Notes: generated by a model not told the origin, from the sequence alone. 64,000 nt of DNA from Nitrospira sp. (GCA_016873495.1 VGXC01000011.1:1-64000), one strand, 5' to 3'; positions 50,165 through 58,280 are shown, counted from the first letter of the stretch. Translations and numbers: made by a program.

Positions 50165-50437
50165 ATGAAAGTGACGGACCCGGAAAAGCTGGCGCTGCTG
50201 TATGAGCGGTTTAAGGATGTGTGTCTGGTCGAAAAGGAAGTGTGGAAGGAAATATTTCTGCCGCGCGACGCGGGGAAAGGAATGATCCTGACCAACGTTC
50301 AGGATCGCTACGACGTCGTTATCGACGATCCGGCCATCGAGGATACGCTGGACGCCAATATCCCCCTCGGCGGAAAATCCCTCGCGGCCGCCATCCAACA
50401 GTACCGAGAGCACATCGGCTTCATCAAGAAAAGCTAG
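50165..50437 (+). CDS. Hypothetical protein (90 residues)
   Basis: MKVTDPEKLALLYERFKDVCLVEKEVWKEIFLPRDAGKGMILTNVQDRYDVVIDDPAIED: soluble, acidic, mixed fold. SD-like GGAGGA before the ATG. Between two heptad arrays (a partial one with AGCTGAT units at 50123-50150 upstream, and 50436-50498 over its stop). Not recognised. Confidence 0.62.
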   Translation: MKVTDPEKLALLYERFKDVCLVEKEVWKEIFLPRDAGKGMILTNVQDRYDVVIDDPAIEDTLDANIPLGGKSLAAAIQQYREHIGFIKKS

Positions 50438-50498
50438 CCATCAGCCGTCAGCTACCCGCTCTTAGGGAGAAGCTGAAGGCTGACCGCTGAGAGCTATT
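50436..50498. repeat. Nine-unit heptad array between convergent genes
   Basis: Nine consecutive units in exact register: AGCCATC, AGCCGTC, AGCTACC, CGCTCTT, AGGGAGA, AGCTGAA, GGCTGAC, CGCTGAG, AGCTATT. The left part is roughly the complement of the right part, so it can fold. It overlaps the stop codons of both neighbouring genes. The longest array in the window. Confidence 0.8.
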
Positions 50499-51108
50499 GT
50501 TTCACCAGTTCCCGTTCCACGTCGCGCACGATCTCGTCGGCCAGGGGCTTCGTCCGGTGCTGGTAGCGGGCCACGACGTTGCCTTTCCGGTCCACGAGAT
50601 ACTTCTGGAAGTTCCACTCCACTTCGCCGGGAAACGGACTCTGTTCGGTGAGGTAGCGGTAGAGGGGGTGTTTGTCGCCGCCCTTCACGCTGATCTTCGT
50701 GAACAGTGGAAAGGTCAGGCTGTACTTGGTGTAGCAGAAGTTCTTGATTTCCTGGTTGGTGCCCGGCTCCTGCTGGCCGAAATTGTTGGCGGGAAAGGCC
50801 AGAATTTCAAGCCCCTTCGCCTGGTAGCGCTCGTACATCTCCTGCATGTCCCCGTACTGAGGGGTGTTCCCGCAGAAACTGGCGGTGTTGACCAGCAACA
50901 GAACCTTGCCCTTGAACTGGCCGAGCGAGACGGGTTTGCCGTCGATGTCGTTCAACGTGAAGTCGTACACAGACCCGGTTTGTGAGGCCATCAGGATCGG
51001 TCCTTTCCCGCCCGGCGGTTCCTCCGCCAGAGAATAACTTGGACTGCAACTCAGCACGAACCCCATCAACAACCACAAGTGTCTGGCGCTGACATTGGTG
51101 CTGTGCAT
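50494..51108 (-). CDS. Exported glutathione peroxidase-family protein
   Basis: Protein of 204 residues with an N-terminal signal or lipoprotein-like segment (LWLLMGFVLSCSPSYSLAEE; a lipobox around VLSC is possible). GPx fold: VYDFTLNDIDGKPVSLGQFKGKVLLLVNTASFCGNTPQYGDM with peroxidatic Cys, FPANNFGQQEPGTNQEIKNFC, and VEWNFQKYLVDRKGNVVARY. It is a cysteine, not selenocysteine, enzyme; it reduces lipid or hydrogen peroxides, probably with thioredoxin. Confidence 0.92.
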   Translation of the reverse strand: MHSTNVSARHLWLLMGFVLSCSPSYSLAEEPPGGKGPILMASQTGSVYDFTLNDIDGKPVSLGQFKGKVLLLVNTASFCGNTPQYGDMQEMYERYQAKGLEILAFPANNFGQQEPGTNQEIKNFCYTKYSLTFPLFTKISVKGGDKHPLYRYLTEQSPFPGEVEWNFQKYLVDRKGNVVARYQHRTKPLADEIVRDVERELVKQ

Positions 51109-51123
51109 GGAAGCCCCCTCTGC

Positions 51124-52011
51124 TTATGACAGGCGCTGGAGCGCCGCAATCCGCTCTTCGATCGGCGGATGGGTGGCGAACAGGTGCATGAACCCGTTCG
51201 ACTTGCCGGAAATCTTCATCGTGGCCAGGGCGTCCTGGGTGGTGTATTCCACCTGGGCCCGGTTGACCCACCGGTCGATGGCCCGCAGCGCCGAAATCAT
51301 TCCGTCGCGCCCGTAGGCCTTGGCGGAAAACGCGTCGGCTCCGAACTCCCGCCGGCGCGAGAACCAGCTGATCGGGATCATGGCCAGGAAGGACAGGACG
51401 ATCTGCAGGAACATGTAGACGCCGAAGGCCAGCATCTCGTTGCGCTCGGCGAGGTTCCGATAGACCCAGCGGCTGATGAAGTACACGAACGTATTCATCA
51501 GGCCGGCGAGAACCGTCGTGGTGAACATGTCGCCGTTGTAGACATGGCCCATTTCGTGGGCCAGGACCGCCCGCACTTCCTGCTCGTTGAGGTTGCTCAA
51601 CAACCCGGTGGACACGGCCACCATCGAATTGTTCTTCGTAGGACCCGTGGCGAACGCGTTCGGGTCTTCTCCTTCATAGACCCAGACTTCCGGCATCTTA
51701 ATGCCGACCCGCTGGGCGATGTCCTGCACCGTCGAATAGATCACGTGCTCGGCCTGAGACTTGGGCTGGGTGATCTGATAGCACTCCAGCATGGAACGAG
51801 CCATTTGCTTGGAGAACGCCAGACTGAGGAACGCGCCCCCGAATCCGATAACCATGGCCCAGACCAGATCCTGCTGGTTGACCGCTCCGCGGACATCGAT
51901 GCCGAAGGCCGGCAGGATAAAATTGACCAGCACATGGAACGAGATCGACAACGTCACGAAAATCAATACGTTGGCGATCAGTAACAGCGCCATGCCCTTC
52001 AACCACTTCAT
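51124..52011 (-). CDS. htpX: HtpX-type M48 membrane protease
   Basis: Protein of 295 residues from ATG 52011 (GGAGGG 6 bases upstream). Membrane helices at the N-terminus (about 7-27 and 38-60) and mid-protein; zinc motif HEMGH in VRAVLAHEMGHVYNGDM, third ligand Glu in RRREFGADAFSAKAYG, C-terminal HLFATHPPIEERIAAL. A quality-control protease for misfolded membrane proteins. A perfect -10 TATAAT lies on the minus strand at 52109-52104, with no good -35. Confidence 0.93.
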   Translation of the reverse strand: MKWLKGMALLLIANVLIFVTLSISFHVLVNFILPAFGIDVRGAVNQQDLVWAMVIGFGGAFLSLAFSKQMARSMLECYQITQPKSQAEHVIYSTVQDIAQRVGIKMPEVWVYEGEDPNAFATGPTKNNSMVAVSTGLLSNLNEQEVRAVLAHEMGHVYNGDMFTTTVLAGLMNTFVYFISRWVYRNLAERNEMLAFGVYMFLQIVLSFLAMIPISWFSRRREFGADAFSAKAYGRDGMISALRAIDRWVNRAQVEYTTQDALATMKISGKSNGFMHLFATHPPIEERIAALQRLS

Positions 52012-52287
52012 GTCATCCCTCCATAACAAACATGCTTGGGTCCTGCATTCTGCCTCTTGCCTATGCCAGTATTTACGGTGCGATATCAGACTTGCCGAGT
52101 TCTATTATACAAGCCCCAGGGCGAAAAAACATCTGCGGGCCTATCCTTGGTGGCCATGTTGGAGATGTAGATAACGCCGTTCCTCGGTTCGTCAAGACTC
52201 CACCTGAGCTTTCAGATGGGCCAAGTTGCTGATTCCTTGGGTCGAATCGGTTGACGTCCCCGACTGCTTCTGTTACTAGAGAGGGCT

Positions 52288-52710
52288 ATGAACGATCCTC
52301 GTGTCTCCCGCGCTCTTTGGGCCAGAACGATCCTATTGATAGTGCTTGTCGCCTGGGTCAATGCCGTTTCCGTGGCTTGGGCCGGAGAGCCGACGACCCT
52401 GGAGCCGGGCACCGATGGGGTCCAACGGGCCACCATCATCCTGGACAGTTATTCATACAGTCCCGACCGTCTGATCGTTCTGGCAGGCAAGCCGGTGGAG
52501 TTGACGCTGACCAGCGTCACGACGATCACGCCGCATAACTTTATCATCAAAGAACTGGCCGTTGAGCAGGACGTCGGCGCGGGAAAGACCGTGACCGTCC
52601 GCTTCACGCCCATGCAGCCAGGCGTCTACCTGTTCTATTGCGACAAGAAGCTGCTGTTCCTGCCTAGCCATCGTGAAAAAGGCATGGAAGGTCGGCTGGA
52701 AGTCCGTTAG
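52288..52710 (+). CDS. Cupredoxin-domain protein
   Basis: Protein of 140 residues with a signal peptide (ILLIVLVAWVNAVSVAWAG). Cupredoxin fold with copper ligands: His in TPHNFIIKEL, Cys in YLFYCDKKLLFLPSH, then His and Met in SHREKGM. The arrangement resembles the small blue-copper nitrosocyanin/plastocyanin-like group. A TTGACG-N17-TACTAG promoter (52251-52279) ends 8 bases from the ATG. Followed 12 bases later by the squalene/phytoene synthase gene. Confidence 0.82.
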   Translation: MNDPRVSRALWARTILLIVLVAWVNAVSVAWAGEPTTLEPGTDGVQRATIILDSYSYSPDRLIVLAGKPVELTLTSVTTITPHNFIIKELAVEQDVGAGKTVTVRFTPMQPGVYLFYCDKKLLFLPSHREKGMEGRLEVR

Positions 52711-52722
52711 GAAGCGACCAGC

Positions 52723-53775
52723 GTGGCTGCTGCCGTCCATACCGCTGCGCACAGGCATCTGCTGCTGATCGATCTCCTCAAGCGGGTCTCCCGGTCTTTT
52801 TTCCTCACCTTGAACGTGCTCCCCCGTTGCGTGCGGGACCAGATTGGGCTGGCCTATCTCTTTGCCAGGGCGGCCGATACGATCGCCGATACGGACCTCA
52901 TCGATCGGGAACGGCGCTTGCTGTTCTTGGAGCAGTTCAGGCACCAGTTCGAGACGGATGAGGTTTCATGGAGCGAGGTGCACGCGATCCAGGCTGCTGT
53001 AGCGCCTCATCAGGTTGAGTCTGCCGAACGCCGGCTATTGGAGCAGCTGGAAGACTGCTTCCGCCTGTATCTGGAGCTTGAGGACGACGACCAGGCCCGC
53101 ATCCGCACGTTGATGGGCACCTTGACCAATGGGATGGTCATGGACCTGCAATCCTTCCCGGGCGACAACCAGAGCCGGCTGACGGCGCTTCCGGCACTCG
53201 AGAACCTGGATCGCTACACCTATTATGTGGCCGGCTGCGTGGGTGAGTTCTGGACCGGGATGATGTGCGCCCACCTGCCGGCGCTCGCCGCCTGGGACGA
53301 GAAGCGCATGGCCGCCGTTGGGGTTCGATTCGGCAAAGGCCTCCAACTCACCAACATCCTCAAAGACCTGCCCCGCGATTTGCAGCGGGGGCGCTGTTAT
53401 ATGCCTGCCTCATTGCTCCAGGAAGCAGGGCTGACGCCGAGCGACCTGCTGCGCAATGACAATTTACCCAAGGCTAAGCCGGTTCTAGACAAGCTCGTAC
53501 GTCTGGCCTTGGAGCATTTGGATCAGGGCTGGCTCTATACGCTGGCGATCCCGAGGCGGGAAGTCCGGCTGCGGCTGGCCTGCATGTGGCCGATCCTCTT
53601 TGCCGGGGCGACCTTGCAGAGAATCGCTGCCTCGCCCGATTGGCTGGATGCGACGGCCAATCTCAAGATGCCGAAGGGGCAGGTCTACCGGATCATGGCG
53701 CTGACGACACTCACGGGCGGCTGCGGCTATGTCGGGACGGCAATGTGGGGCCGGTTGCGGAAGCAGGTCGGCTGA
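52723..53775 (+). CDS. Squalene/phytoene synthase-family protein
   Basis: Trans-isoprenyl synthase of 350 residues condensing two prenyl diphosphates. First Asp motif DTIAD at 52-56 in YLFARAADTIADT; second in LQLTNILKDLPRDLQRGRCYMP. SRSFFLTLNVLP is the usual start. Product may be squalene, presqualene diphosphate or phytoene. No HpnC/D pair or CrtI is in the window. GTG start with AGGAAG upstream. Its last 114 bases are duplicated at 54528, beyond the VapBC module. Confidence 0.88.
   Translation: MAAAVHTAAHRHLLLIDLLKRVSRSFFLTLNVLPRCVRDQIGLAYLFARAADTIADTDLIDRERRLLFLEQFRHQFETDEVSWSEVHAIQAAVAPHQVESAERRLLEQLEDCFRLYLELEDDDQARIRTLMGTLTNGMVMDLQSFPGDNQSRLTALPALENLDRYTYYVAGCVGEFWTGMMCAHLPALAAWDEKRMAAVGVRFGKGLQLTNILKDLPRDLQRGRCYMPASLLQEAGLTPSDLLRNDNLPKAKPVLDKLVRLALEHLDQGWLYTLAIPRREVRLRLACMWPILFAGATLQRIAASPDWLDATANLKMPKGQVYRIMALTTLTGGCGYVGTAMWGRLRKQVG
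53662..53775 (+). repeat. Direct repeat, left copy (3' end of the prenyl synthase gene)
   Basis: From CTCAAGATGCCGAAGGGG to the stop. The first 70 or so bases are identical to 54528-54598; beyond that the copies differ at about a dozen positions, mostly synonymous (TATGTCGGG versus TACGTGGGG). Distance between copies 866 bases. Confidence 0.9.
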
Positions 53776-53802
53776 TGGGATCGCGCCGGTCGGCTTTGGC
53801 CA

Positions 53803-53831
53803 TTGACATATACCCGTCCCTACTGTATGGT
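53803..53831 (+). promoter_or_regulatory. Promoter of the vapBC-like module
   Basis: TTGACA (53803-53808, perfect), 17 bases, TATGGT (53826-53831), 7 bases, ATG. No Shine-Dalgarno sequence: the mRNA should begin at the start codon. Confidence 0.65.
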
Positions 53832-53838
53832 TTTCCAT

Positions 53839-54066
53839 ATGAAGACAACCTTAGTCATTGACGATCGAGTCATGGCCAGGCTTCGGGAGGAGGCGGCTCG
53901 GCAGGGGAAGACGATTTCGGAGCTTGTGGAAGCAGCTTTGCGCCTCATGCTTCAGGCGCAGAAGCCCAAGCCGGTCATCCCACCGCTTCCGTCGTTCCAT
54001 GGCGGCGGATATCTGGTGGACATCGCCGATCGAGACGCCTTGTATCAGGCGATGGAAGGGCGCTAG
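53839..54066 (+). CDS. VapB-like ribbon-helix-helix antitoxin
   Basis: Protein of 75 residues: MKTTLVIDDRVMARLREEAARQGKTISELVEAALRLML is a ribbon-helix-helix DNA-binding half, followed by a Pro-rich linker and a toxin-binding tail (FHGGGYLVDIADRDALYQAMEG). The stop overlaps the GTG start of the PIN gene by one base. It should repress its own promoter. Confidence 0.85.
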   Translation: MKTTLVIDDRVMARLREEAARQGKTISELVEAALRLMLQAQKPKPVIPPLPSFHGGGYLVDIADRDALYQAMEGR

Positions 54067-54503
54067 TGTTCGTCGTGGATACGAACGTGCTGGTCTATGC
54101 GGCTGACGCGGACGCCCCGGCCTCCGATCGTTGCCGAACGTTGCTCGAAGAGTGGCGTCGTCAGCGATCCGCCTGGTATACGACGTGGAGTGTGTTCTAT
54201 GAGTTTCTTCGAATCGTGACCCACCCCCGTGTCTTGCGAACCCCCTGGACTGCTGGCCAGGCGTGGAGCTTCGTGGACGCGATGCTGGCCTCGCCGGCAC
54301 TGGGTATCCTCATCGAAACCGATCGCCACGCTGCGGTGGTCGATCAGGTTCTCCAAGAAATACCACACCTGAGCGGGAACGTGCTGCACGATGCGCACAC
54401 AGCCGCCCTCATGCGCGAGCACGGCATCCGACGTATCTACACGCGTGACACCGACTTCCATCGCTTTCCCTTCCTCGAAGTCGTCGATCCATTAGCCACA
54501 TAA
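54066..54503 (+). CDS. VapC-like PIN-domain toxin
   Basis: Ribonuclease of 145 residues. PIN acidic residues D5 (FVVDTNVLVY), E46 (SVFYEFLRI), D109 (LHDAHTAAL) and D128/D130 (YTRDTDFHRF) are all present, so it looks active. GTG start on the antitoxin stop. The module is bracketed by two copies of the prenyl synthase 3' end. Confidence 0.87.
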   Translation: MFVVDTNVLVYAADADAPASDRCRTLLEEWRRQRSAWYTTWSVFYEFLRIVTHPRVLRTPWTAGQAWSFVDAMLASPALGILIETDRHAAVVDQVLQEIPHLSGNVLHDAHTAALMREHGIRRIYTRDTDFHRFPFLEVVDPLAT

Positions 54504-54527
54504 CCTCGCCGCCGAGGCGGACCGCGA

Positions 54528-54646
54528 CGCTCAAGATGCCGAAGGGGCAGGTCTACCGGATCATGGCGCTGACGACACTCACGGGCGGCTGCGGCTACGT
54601 GGGGACGGCGCTGTGGGGCCGGCTCAGAAAACAAGTCGGCTGCTGA
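54528..54646 (+). pseudogene. Direct repeat, right copy: detached 3' end of a squalene/phytoene synthase gene
   Basis: Encodes LKMPKGQVYRIMALTTLTGG then CGYVGTALWGRLRKQVGC and a stop. It lacks any start and the rest of the gene. The 5' part is identical to the intact gene; the 3' part has diverged but is still read-frame-conserving, as if it is the older or another strain's allele. Marks the far end of the inserted toxin-antitoxin segment. Confidence 0.88.
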
Positions 54647-54867
54647 ATATGGTCTCCAACTTGGTGCTCAGTTGTTCGACCCCATAGGGACGGGGACCTC
54701 GAAGAACCAGCCGGTGCACCGTCTCGTCGCGGCTGCAAGCTTGATGCTCGTTCTTCCTCGCCTTGTATGATCCTGCGATCACGCCCGTGGACAAAGCGCA
54801 TCTTGATGTGTGGGATAGGCGGGTGAAAACAATGGCGTGTTGAGCAGCCGATTGAGAACGCCAAGGG
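54647..54867. other. Non-coding gap without identified feature
   Basis: 221 bases after the right repeat. Minus-strand frames are open but have no start signal, family motif or typical codon use. I see no terminator or promoter. It may be residue of the same insertion event. Confidence 0.4.
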
Positions 54868-55146
54868 CTACTTCTTCTGCGGCACCAGCATCTTCTCGCC
54901 TTTTCTGAAGACCGCATAGATCGCCTGCGACGGGCAGGCGTCCAGGCAGAGGCGGCAGCCTTCCAAGCAGCGGGAGGAATCGAATTTGAACGGCGGGGTG
55001 GAGAGCCAGGCGCCGGTCGGGCAGACCGGCATGCAGATGGACTGGTGCGTACAACGGTCGGGGTGACGGACGAGGTGATCGCGGATGACCATCATGGGCG
55101 TGACTCCTTCAAACAGGGCTTTGGAGAACAGCTCCAGCATGTTCAT
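54868..55146 (-). CDS. 4Fe-4S ferredoxin-type protein
   Basis: Protein of 92 residues with two cysteine clusters: CTHQSICMPVCPTGAW (C-x5-C-x3-C-P) and CLEGCRLCLDACPSQAIY (C-x3-C-x2-C-x3-C-P). The first lacks the usual C-x-x-C-x-x-C spacing and may be a three-Cys or altered cluster. The second is nearly regular. Electron carrier, partner unknown. Neighbouring 2Fe-2S and zinc-ribbon genes suggest a small redox operon. Confidence 0.82.
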   Translation of the reverse strand: MNMLELFSKALFEGVTPMMVIRDHLVRHPDRCTHQSICMPVCPTGAWLSTPPFKFDSSRCLEGCRLCLDACPSQAIYAVFRKGEKMLVPQKK

Positions 55147-55159
55147 GGCCGGGCGATCC

Positions 55160-55570
55160 TCATTTCCATTCTTTCACCAACTGGCGTAGCCGATCTTTGA
55201 GCTCGGGGATCTGTTCCAGATTGTTCTGGATAGCGCCGACGATTTTTTCCAGCCGGGCCGCCTTCAGCGCGTCCCGGTCCTTCTTCACCAGTCGATCGTA
55301 CTCCCGATAGGCGTCCTGGTGCTTGGGTTCCAGCGCGGCCCGCGCGGTGCGCAGGCTCTCGCCGAGTTCATGAGGCTGCGCATCGAGCGGCGGGGCCACC
55401 ACGAAGGATCCGTCGGTGAAGACCAGCGTCGCCGCCCCTGGCTTCGAAGGGAGGGGTGAAACGGCCTCGACGGTCTTGCCTTGAAGCGTCTCCCAGGAGC
55501 CGGTCAATCCGGGGAACTGCTTCATGAAGGAGACCTTTTCCATGTTGGCTTTCCATTTTTCCTCCGCCAT
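55160..55570 (-). CDS. Hypothetical protein between iron-sulfur genes
   Basis: Protein of 136 residues from ATG 55570 (GGAGG 5 bases upstream). KQFPGLTGSWETLQGKTVEAVSPLPSKPGAATLVFTDGSFVVAPPLDAQPHELGESL is a compact beta domain, then a long charged helix (LVKKDRDALKAARLEKIVGAIQNNLEQI). No cysteines. Not recognised. 13 bases upstream of the ferredoxin gene in reading order. Confidence 0.65.
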   Translation of the reverse strand: MAEEKWKANMEKVSFMKQFPGLTGSWETLQGKTVEAVSPLPSKPGAATLVFTDGSFVVAPPLDAQPHELGESLRTARAALEPKHQDAYREYDRLVKKDRDALKAARLEKIVGAIQNNLEQIPELKDRLRQLVKEWK

Positions 55571-55597
55571 GCCGACCTCCAACCGGAACGAATCGCA

Positions 55598-55948
55598 CTA
55601 CGATTTTGGCGGTGCTAATTTCTTCGGCGCGGGATGGTCCGGCATCAACAGGCGTTCGACGATCTCGCCTTTGACGACATGGCGTTCCATGATCTCGGTC
55701 ACGTCCGCTTCCGACCCGACCCAATACCAGACCCCCTCCGGATAGATCACGACACTGGGTCCGTACTCGCAATGGTCGAGGCAGCCGGCTTTATTGGCCC
55801 GGACGGTTCCTTTCAAGCCGAGGCGGTCCACTTCCTTTTTGAAAAAAGCGTGCAGCTTTTCCGATCCTTGATTGGCGCAGCAACCGCGAGGATCGTCTTT
55901 GGGCCGTTGGTTGATGCAAACGAAAATATGACGCGTGAAGGTGGACAC
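55598..55948 (-). CDS. Thioredoxin-like [2Fe-2S] ferredoxin
   Basis: Protein of 116 residues: RHIFVCINQRPKDDPRGCCANQGSEKLHAFFKKEVDRLGL, then VRANKAGCLDHCEYGPSVVIYPEGVWY. Cysteines are at 11, 23/24, 56 and 60, the pattern of the shethna/NuoE-like thioredoxin-fold 2Fe-2S family. Electron transfer in the cytoplasm. The next gene (55160) follows after 27 bases. Confidence 0.87.
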   Translation of the reverse strand: MSTFTRHIFVCINQRPKDDPRGCCANQGSEKLHAFFKKEVDRLGLKGTVRANKAGCLDHCEYGPSVVIYPEGVWYWVGSEADVTEIMERHVVKGEIVERLLMPDHPAPKKLAPPKS

Positions 55949-55960
55949 GGGCCAGCGTTG

Positions 55961-56377
55961 CTATCGTGGCCCGGCGGCAGGTGAAGTGTCCGCACGGGCT
56001 TGGACCCGCTCGACCAAGGTGCGGACATCGGAGGGATCGAGCAGGCGCGATCCCTGTGCATGTCCGGCTAAAATGGCGGTGATTTCCCTGAGGCGCAACT
56101 GGGCCCGCTGGAACGGCTCCGCGCCGGTGAGTTCGGAGGGCTGTCCCTGGCTCAACTTGTCGAATTCGGCGCGGATATCGCGGAAGTCCCGTTGGAGGTT
56201 CTTGTGCATCGAGCAGGCCTCGCAGTACCACTTGGGGCTTTGATCGGCAGACGGGGAGAGCCGGTCGTAGGTGCGGCCGAAAAAGTCCTTGCCCAGAGAG
56301 AGTTTCTGCAAGGGCCCTTGCTGGGACCCGCAGGCATCGCATTGTCCCGCCGAGAAACTTGTCTGCCCGTCTGCCAC
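55961..56377 (-). CDS. Zinc-ribbon-containing hypothetical protein
   Basis: Protein of 138 residues: CDACGSQQGPL near 13-23 and WYCEACSMHKNL near 50-61 form two C-x-x-C pairs; the rest is helical (FRDIRAEFDKLSQGQPSE, REITAILAGHAQG). Not recognised. 12 bases separate it from the 2Fe-2S gene, so it probably heads this minus-strand operon. Confidence 0.65.
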   Translation of the reverse strand: MADGQTSFSAGQCDACGSQQGPLQKLSLGKDFFGRTYDRLSPSADQSPKWYCEACSMHKNLQRDFRDIRAEFDKLSQGQPSELTGAEPFQRAQLRLREITAILAGHAQGSRLLDPSDVRTLVERVQARADTSPAAGPR

Positions 56378-56530
56378 AGGTGAGCCCTCCGGAAAACGGG
56401 CGGATCATACTATAGGTGCTCACGGCCTGTCCAGCCTCGGGGAGGAGAGAGGCTGGCACCAGATTGGGTCGCTTACGGAGTATAATATCTCGTTCTCATA
56501 CGGTCGATCGAGCTGATCGGGAGGAGTGAC

Positions 56531-57634
56531 ATGATCATCGGCGTGCCGCGAGAAATCAAAGACCATGAGTTTCGGGTGAGCCTGACCCCGGAAGGCGTCA
56601 GGACCCTGTGCGCCGCCGGCCATACGGTCTGGGTCGAGCCGACGGCCGGGGATGGCAGCGGGTTCTCCGACGAACAGTATCGTCAAGCCGGCGCCCGCCT
56701 GGCCGGGTCGAAGGACCAGCTCTTCAAAGAGGCGGAGCTGATCGTAAAGGTGAAGGAGCCCCTGGCGTCGGAATATGCCCTGTTCCGTTCCGGCCAGCTC
56801 CTGTTTACGTACCTGCACCTGGCCGCGTCGGTGGAACTGACGAAGGCGTTGATGGAGGCGCAGGTCACGGCCATCGCCTATGAGACGACCGAGAGCCAGG
56901 ACGGAAGCCTGCCGATGCTGAAGCCCATGAGCGAGATCGCCGGCCGACTGGCGGTGCAGGTCGGCGCCGGATATTTGGAGCGGCTGCAGGGAGGATCCGG
57001 CGTGTTGCTGGGCGGAGTCCCCGGCGTTGCGCCAGGCACAGTCGTGGTGCTGGGAGCCGGGGTGGTCGGAAGCGCCGCGACCGAGATTGCCGTAGGGATG
57101 GGGGCCCAGGTCACGGTGATCAACCAGGATCTGGAGCGTCTGCGGGAACTGGACACGCTCTACCGGGGACGGATCGTGACGCTGGCCTCCCATCAGTCCT
57201 GGATCGACCGGGCGGTCGAAGAGGCGGACTTGGTCATCGGCGCCGTGATGGTGCGGGGGGCCAAGGCGCCCAAGCTGGTGTCCCGCTCGGTCGTGGCCCG
57301 TATGCGTTCCGGCTCCGTGATCGTGGACGTGGCGGTGGATCAAGGGGGGTGCATTGAAACGACTCGCCCGACCAGCCATTCCGATCCCGTGTACCGCGTG
57401 GAGGGGGTCTTGCACTATTGTGTGCCGAACATGCCGGGCATTGTGCCGCGGACCTCGACTTTGGCCTTGACCAACGCGACACTTCCCTTTATAGTTCGCC
57501 TGGCCTCGGCGGGACTCGAGCCGGCCATGCGCGCCGATCCCGGCTTTGCACGCGGGATCAATGTCGCGAAGGGCAAGGTGATGTGTCGTGCCGTGGCCGA
57601 AGCCCATGGAATGCCGTGGACGTCGCCAGCCTGA
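56531..57634 (+). CDS. ald: Alanine dehydrogenase
   Basis: Protein of 367 residues, NAD-dependent interconversion of alanine and pyruvate. [44 protein letters not shown] (active-site Lys), FTYLHLAAS (His), [34 protein letters not shown] (NAD), [24 protein letters not shown] and [22 protein letters not shown]. Full length, with GGGAGGAG upstream. Confidence 0.96.
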   Translation: MIIGVPREIKDHEFRVSLTPEGVRTLCAAGHTVWVEPTAGDGSGFSDEQYRQAGARLAGSKDQLFKEAELIVKVKEPLASEYALFRSGQLLFTYLHLAASVELTKALMEAQVTAIAYETTESQDGSLPMLKPMSEIAGRLAVQVGAGYLERLQGGSGVLLGGVPGVAPGTVVVLGAGVVGSAATEIAVGMGAQVTVINQDLERLRELDTLYRGRIVTLASHQSWIDRAVEEADLVIGAVMVRGAKAPKLVSRSVVARMRSGSVIVDVAVDQGGCIETTRPTSHSDPVYRVEGVLHYCVPNMPGIVPRTSTLALTNATLPFIVRLASAGLEPAMRADPGFARGINVAKGKVMCRAVAEAHGMPWTSPA

Positions 57635-57658
57635 CGTGAGCGGAATGGAAATCTGGAT

Positions 57659-57735
57659 CGGGGCGTAGCGCAGCCCGGTAGCGCACCGCGTTCGGGACGC
57701 GGGAGTCGCAGGTTCAAATCCTGTCGCCCCGACCA
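57659..57735 (+). tRNA. tRNA-Pro (anticodon CGG)
   Basis: 77 bases with CCA encoded. Acceptor CGGGGCG/CGCCCCG, D-arm with GCGCAGCCCGGTAGCGC, anticodon stem CCGCG/CGCGG with loop TTCGGGA giving CGG, T-arm with TTCAAAT. 24 bases after the ald stop, so it may be cotranscribed with it. Confidence 0.97.
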
Positions 57736-57905
57736 CACCAACCTTCGGTTGCACCGCCCGCTTCGATCATATGCGGGTGGATTGGTACGTTGCCTCAAGT
57801 AGGCTTAAATTCTTTCGCTTGCGTGGACCGCTCGCCTATTTTCTTATTGAGGCGAGCGGAGAAACACCTCAAATATCCGGAGCGTTTTTGTTCTTCTTCG
57901 TGCAA
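57736..57905 (+). ncRNA. Structured element downstream of tRNA-Pro (copy C)
   Basis: Hairpin CAACC-TTC-GGTTG (57739-57751); hairpin CCGCCCGC-(TTCGATCATAT)-GCGGGTGG (57754-57780), 8 bp and an 11-base loop; linker with AAATTCTTTCGCTTGCGTGGACCG (57807-57830); perfect hairpin CCGCTCGCCT/AGGCGAGCGG (57828-57860); AGAAA, then GCGTTTTTGTTCTTCTTCGTG. Order, loops and linkers agree with copy A after tRNA-Ala while stems have changed on both sides. Confidence 0.65.
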
Positions 57906-57952
57906 CGCGCACTTGCCGCTCAATCGATTTCCACCCCAACCATCCTATCTTC

Positions 57953-58240
57953 ATGTCTTCAGCCCAGACAGTTCGTGCCGTCATTCTGGTGAGCGGCTTG
58001 GTGCAAGGCGTCGGCTTTCGCGCCTTTGTCGAAGGAGAGGCCTGCCGGCTTGGGCTCACCGGGGGTGTGTGCAACCGCGAGGACGGTCGGGTTGAATCGG
58101 TTGTCGAAGGAGCGCGGACCGTGGTGGAGGCGTTCATCGAGCGGCTTCGCACCGGGCCGCGCCTGGCGCGGGTCGAGAGCCTCGAGGTCGAATGGGAGCC
58201 GCCCACCGGTCGGGACAGAGGATTCCAGATCTGGTATTGA
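57953..58240 (+). CDS. acyP: Acylphosphatase
   Basis: Protein of 95 residues. Phosphate loop GLVQGVGFRAF with catalytic Arg23 and catalytic Asn41 in GGVCNREDG, ending GFQIWY. It hydrolyses carboxyl-phosphate bonds. Gly-Leu replaces the common Gly-Arg-Val start of the loop, without loss of key residues. Weak ribosome-binding site. Confidence 0.92.
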   Translation: MSSAQTVRAVILVSGLVQGVGFRAFVEGEACRLGLTGGVCNREDGRVESVVEGARTVVEAFIERLRTGPRLARVESLEVEWEPPTGRDRGFQIWY

Positions 58241-58280
58241 TGTCGAACAGGGTGACGAGACGAGAAAGGGGAACGTGCCG

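Noticed and set aside
54624-54917. 97-residue minus-strand frame after the synthase 3'-end copy
   Set aside because: No ribosome-binding site, unlike codon use, overlaps the ferredoxin gene end; no family resemblance.
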